Source of the DNA: PALSA-1006 sp041660815
GTDB taxonomy: Bacteria > Pseudomonadota > Gammaproteobacteria > Burkholderiales > Gallionellaceae
DNA: 64,000 bases
Assembly (NCBI GenBank): GCA_041660815.1
Contig: JBAZVN010000001.1
Span: 434,001 to 498,000, forward strand
Direction of reading: 5' to 3'
This document shows positions 61,118 to 64,000 of the stretch, piece after piece (positions within the stretch are counted from its first letter, which is position 1; every line of letters begins with the position of its first letter). Below the pieces are notes generated by a model. The model saw only the letters and a program-made list of their open reading frames with translations, did not search any database and had not been told where the DNA came from. The translations under genes were made by a program, and so were the position numbers.

Positions 61118-62299
61118 ATGAAAAATCACACTCACTCACACGATAAATCTGCCGTTTTTGAACCGGCACATCCACTGCGCTTTGCCGCTGCACGCAAAAG
61201 TACCTGGGTCAGCATTTTTATCAATATCGCCCTGACTATTATGCAAATACTGGCGGGATTCTTCGGCAAATCACAGTCGTTGATGGCTGACGGCCTGCAC
61301 TCTCTGGCGGATTTGCTCTCGGATTTTTTAGTTCTGTTCGCCAATCGCCACGGCAATCGCCATGCGGATGCAAAACACCCTTACGGCCATGCGCGCATTG
61401 AAACCGCCACCTCGCTTATTCTGGGCGCCTCGCTGCTGGCACTGGGTGTTGGCTTGCTCATTGCCGCCGGTGTTCGCCTGCAAAATCCCGAACACGTACA
61501 AACTGTTCAGCCCTTTACCCTGTGGGTTGCCCTGATTGCGCTTGCCGCCAAAGAGGGCATGTTCCGTTACATGTTGGCGGTGGCAAAACGCGTGCGCTCG
61601 CAAATGCTCATCGCCAATGCCTGGCATGCGCGTTCCGATGCCGCCTCCTCATTAGTGGTCATCGTCGGCATTGTCGGCAATTTGCTCGGTTACACTTTTC
61701 TCGATCTGGTCGCCTCGGCAGTGGTAGGCGTGATGATCGCGCATATGGGCATCAAGTTTTCCAAAGAGGCACTCGCCGAACTGGTGGATACCAGCCTGGA
61801 CGATGCTGAAGTACGGGCAATTCGCAGCACACTAAAATCAACACCGGGGGTTGTCGGTCTGCACGATTTGCGCACCCGGAAAATGGCTGACAACGCTCTG
61901 GTGGATGCGCATATCATGGTTGATCCCAAGGTCAGTGTTTCGGAAGGCCATTACATTGCCGAAGCAGCAAGGGCCGCTGTACTACAGCAACATCATGTGC
62001 TGGATGTGCTGGTACATATTGACCCCGAGGAAGATGTGCTGGCCAAGCCGAATGCACATTTACCCCCGCGTGAAAACCTGCTGAGCCATCTGGCACAACG
62101 CCTGGGAAGCGAGTTTCAGTTGGGTGATATGCGCATTGTTTTGCATTACTTGAGCGGAAAAGTAGACGCCGAGTTATTTTTAAAATCTCTTCCCGAGGCG
62201 GTTCAGTGGGAGAAATTAACCCAACAATGCGCAGCCATCTCGCGTGATGACCCGTATTTTCGAGACATTCAGCTCTATATTCATGGCGCACCAAAATAG
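61118..62299 (+). CDS. Cation diffusion facilitator (FieF-like) efflux protein
   Basis: 393 residues from the ATG at 61118 (longer frame unlikely). A histidine-bearing start (NHTHSHD) precedes about six membrane helices. The metal site is seen as ADGLHSLADLLSD and AWHARSDAASS (HxxxD). The C-terminal cytoplasmic metal domain is extended by about 90 residues compared with FieF. It exports Zn, Fe or similar divalent metal in exchange for protons. The metal is not determinable. Confidence 0.9.
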   Translation: MKNHTHSHDKSAVFEPAHPLRFAAARKSTWVSIFINIALTIMQILAGFFGKSQSLMADGLHSLADLLSDFLVLFANRHGNRHADAKHPYGHARIETATSLILGASLLALGVGLLIAAGVRLQNPEHVQTVQPFTLWVALIALAAKEGMFRYMLAVAKRVRSQMLIANAWHARSDAASSLVVIVGIVGNLLGYTFLDLVASAVVGVMIAHMGIKFSKEALAELVDTSLDDAEVRAIRSTLKSTPGVVGLHDLRTRKMADNALVDAHIMVDPKVSVSEGHYIAEAARAAVLQQHHVLDVLVHIDPEEDVLAKPNAHLPPRENLLSHLAQRLGSEFQLGDMRIVLHYLSGKVDAELFLKSLPEAVQWEKLTQQCAAISRDDPYFRDIQLYIHGAPK

Positions 62300-62474
62300 T
62301 GCATTTTGCATTTTTTCGCCCCAATCTTGAGCGCAACTTTTACCCAATTGCCCGAATGAATATGGCAAAATACGCGTCTTGGATTTTTCCAACAATCTTA
62401 GATTTTCCAACAGATTGGCTTCAACCGTAATTTTTTGATCCGGCAGCATCCCTCGCAGTTCAGTGGCAAATGTC

Positions 62475-62490
62475 TGGCACGGTTTGTGCA
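62475..62490 (+). promoter_or_regulatory. Candidate sigma-54 promoter of glnA
   Basis: TGGCACGGTTTGTGCA has GG and GC separated by exactly ten bases, as in the -24/-12 consensus (TGGCAC-N5-TTGC), with TGTGC in place of TTTGC. It would start transcription about 55 bases before glnA. No clear NtrC dyad was seen in 62300-62470, so this needs proof. Confidence 0.5.
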
Positions 62491-62557
62491 AATGCTGCTT
62501 CAGCTATTTTTTTGTGTTGTTTTATTGTTGTGATAACTATTTTTTTGGGAGAGAGTA

Positions 62558-63973
62558 ATGTTTAAGACAGCAGCAGAAGCCATTAAGTCGATTCAAAGCG
62601 GCGAATACAAATTCGTTGACTTGCGTTTTACCGATACGCGCGGCAAGGAGCAGCACGTTTCCGTTCCTGCCAAATATTTTGGCGAAGATAAATTCACCGA
62701 AGGCCATGCGTTTGACGGCTCTTCAATCGCCGGTTGGAAAGGCATTCAAGCTTCCGACATGCTGCTGATGCCGGATCCTGTTACCGCTTACCTCGACCCG
62801 TTCATGGACGAGCCAACCCTGGTAATTACCTGCGACGTGGTAGAGCCTTCCGATGGCAAAGGTTATGACCGCGATCCACGCTCCATCGCCAAGCGCGCTG
62901 AAGCCTATTTGAAATCTTCCGGTCTGGGCGACACCGCATTTTTTGGTCCCGAGCCGGAATTCTTCATTTTCGATTCCGTAAACTGGAACATCGACATGTC
63001 CGGTTGCTTTGTCAAAATTAATTCAGAAGAAGCCGCTTGGGCTTCCGGTGAAAAATTTGACGGCGGCAACACCGGTCACCGTCCCGTTGTAAAAGGCGGC
63101 TACTTCCCCGTCCCCCCCGTGGACAGCTTGAACGACATCCGCGCTGCCATGTGCTTGGCGCTGGAAGATATCGGCATTGAAGTAGAAGTGCATCACCATG
63201 AAGTGGCGACAGCCGGACAATGCGAAATTGGCACTAAATTCAACACCTTAGTTCGTCGCGCCGACCAAACACAAGCCCTGAAATATGTTGTGCACAATGT
63301 GGCCCATCAATATGGCAAAACAGCTACCTTTATGCCTAAGCCAATTGTCGGCGACAACGGTTCCGGTATGCACGTGCACCAATCCATTTGGAAAGAAGGC
63401 AAAAATACTTTCGCGGGTAACGGTTATGCGGGACTGTCAGAAACAGCGCTGTTCTACATTGGCGGTATCATCAAGCACGCCAAGGCACTGAATGCGATTT
63501 GCAACCCCGGCACCAACTCTTACAAACGTCTGGTTCCACACTACGAAGCACCGGTGAAATTGGCTTACTCGGCTAAAAACCGCTCCGCTTCGATCCGTAT
63601 TCCGCACGTTGCCAGCGACAAAGCACGCCGTATTGAAACCCGCTTCCCTGATCCAACCGCAAACCCATATCTGTGTTTCTCCGCGTTGATGATGGCCGGT
63701 TTGGATGGTATTCAGAACAAGATTCACCCTGGCGACCCGGCTGACAAGAACCTGTATGACTTGCCACCAGAAGAAGATGCAAAGATCCCAACCGTGTGCG
63801 CCTCGCTCGATGAAGCCCTGGCAAACCTGGACAAAGATCGTGAATTCTTAACCCGTGGCGGTGTGTTCTCCAGCGACTTTATCGATGCCTTTATCGAATT
63901 GAAGATGGATGAAGTAAACAAGATCCGTATGACCACTCATCCGGTTGAGTTTGAAATGTATTACAGCATCTAA
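62558..63973 (+). CDS. glnA: Glutamine synthetase type I
   Basis: 471 residues, the length of the type I-beta dodecameric enzyme. Motifs are HAFDGSSIAGWKGI, FGPEPEFFIFD and KPIVGDNGSGMHVHQS (ATP and metal sites). The adenylylation tyrosine lies in NLYDLPPEE near residue 401. A GGGAGAGAG ribosome-binding site precedes the ATG. It makes glutamine from glutamate and ammonia with ATP. Control by GlnE adenylylation and possibly sigma-54 is expected. Confidence 0.97.
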   Translation: MFKTAAEAIKSIQSGEYKFVDLRFTDTRGKEQHVSVPAKYFGEDKFTEGHAFDGSSIAGWKGIQASDMLLMPDPVTAYLDPFMDEPTLVITCDVVEPSDGKGYDRDPRSIAKRAEAYLKSSGLGDTAFFGPEPEFFIFDSVNWNIDMSGCFVKINSEEAAWASGEKFDGGNTGHRPVVKGGYFPVPPVDSLNDIRAAMCLALEDIGIEVEVHHHEVATAGQCEIGTKFNTLVRRADQTQALKYVVHNVAHQYGKTATFMPKPIVGDNGSGMHVHQSIWKEGKNTFAGNGYAGLSETALFYIGGIIKHAKALNAICNPGTNSYKRLVPHYEAPVKLAYSAKNRSASIRIPHVASDKARRIETRFPDPTANPYLCFSALMMAGLDGIQNKIHPGDPADKNLYDLPPEEDAKIPTVCASLDEALANLDKDREFLTRGGVFSSDFIDAFIELKMDEVNKIRMTTHPVEFEMYYSI

Positions 63974-64000
63974 GTTTTACAGCATCAGGCAAGCGCTGCT

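Noticed and set aside
1..64000. CRISPR arrays, complete insertion sequences or prophage
   Set aside because: No regular spaced repeats, intact transposase, or phage structural genes were seen on either strand.

Overview
The window looks like a betaproteobacterial chromosome. The support is a SspA-SspB-PetCBA neighbourhood, an rpsP-rimM-trmD-rplS operon, FolE2, AddAB and beta-type protein sequences. A Nitrosomonadales or Gallionellaceae-like host is my inference and rests on general resemblance only. Genes are tightly packed, with many ATGA or GTGA stop/start overlaps and several TTG or GTG starts.

Layout. 1-3126: end of a pyruvate/2-oxoacid:ferredoxin oxidoreductase operon (alpha fragment, beta, and a GltD-like flavoprotein fused to a ferredoxin). 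3160-4118: rpoH preceded by a CIRCE inverted repeat. 4142-8604 (minus): sspB, sspA, a 51-residue membrane protein, the cytochrome bc1 genes petC-petB-petA, and a small cytochrome c with an FNR-like box upstream. 8891-30114 (minus): a large O-antigen/surface polysaccharide locus. It holds an initiating WecA/WbpL-type transferase with WbpM-like and reductase partners, at least six GT2/GT4 transferases, a GT11 and a GT10 fucosyltransferase, a Wzx-type flippase, methyltransferase-like genes, a CDP-3,6-dideoxyhexose pathway ending in YerE/YerF-like enzymes (a branched, yersiniose-type sugar), and GDP-fucose synthase. 30282-33912 (plus): manC, waaC and waaA. 34005-44459 (plus): housekeeping genes, namely pyrC, a tRNA-Met, folE2, ogt, xerD, xseB-ispA-dxs, rpsP-rimM-trmD-rplS, srkA and a YchJ-like gene.

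44460-48250 is an accessory island. It starts with a HigBA-type toxin-antitoxin pair and a broken DUF1640-like gene. It continues with what I read as a decayed chromosomal integron: a frameshifted, nonsense-bearing N-terminal intI remnant at 47943 (plus), an attI-like region, and divergent minus-strand cassettes separated by three well-formed attC sites (47368-47430, 46860-46926, 46119-46179). Each attC has paired arms with the same pattern of unpaired bases, and the R'' boxes of the first two match the start of their own cassette exactly (the third matches 6 of 7). The first cassette is unusual: six consecutive hairpins, then a 35-residue hydrophobic peptide, a terminator-like hairpin and an attC. 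This is the most novel-looking part of the window.

48302-51194 (plus): prfC, an S4-domain protein, arfB and yaeQ, mostly translation-quality functions. 51204-61035 (minus): a coupled run of rhodanese, PRMT-like methyltransferase, TPR-GT41 O-GlcNAc-transferase-like protein, ferredoxin, addB and addA. 61118-63973 (plus): a cation-efflux protein and glnA, the latter behind a candidate sigma-54 promoter.
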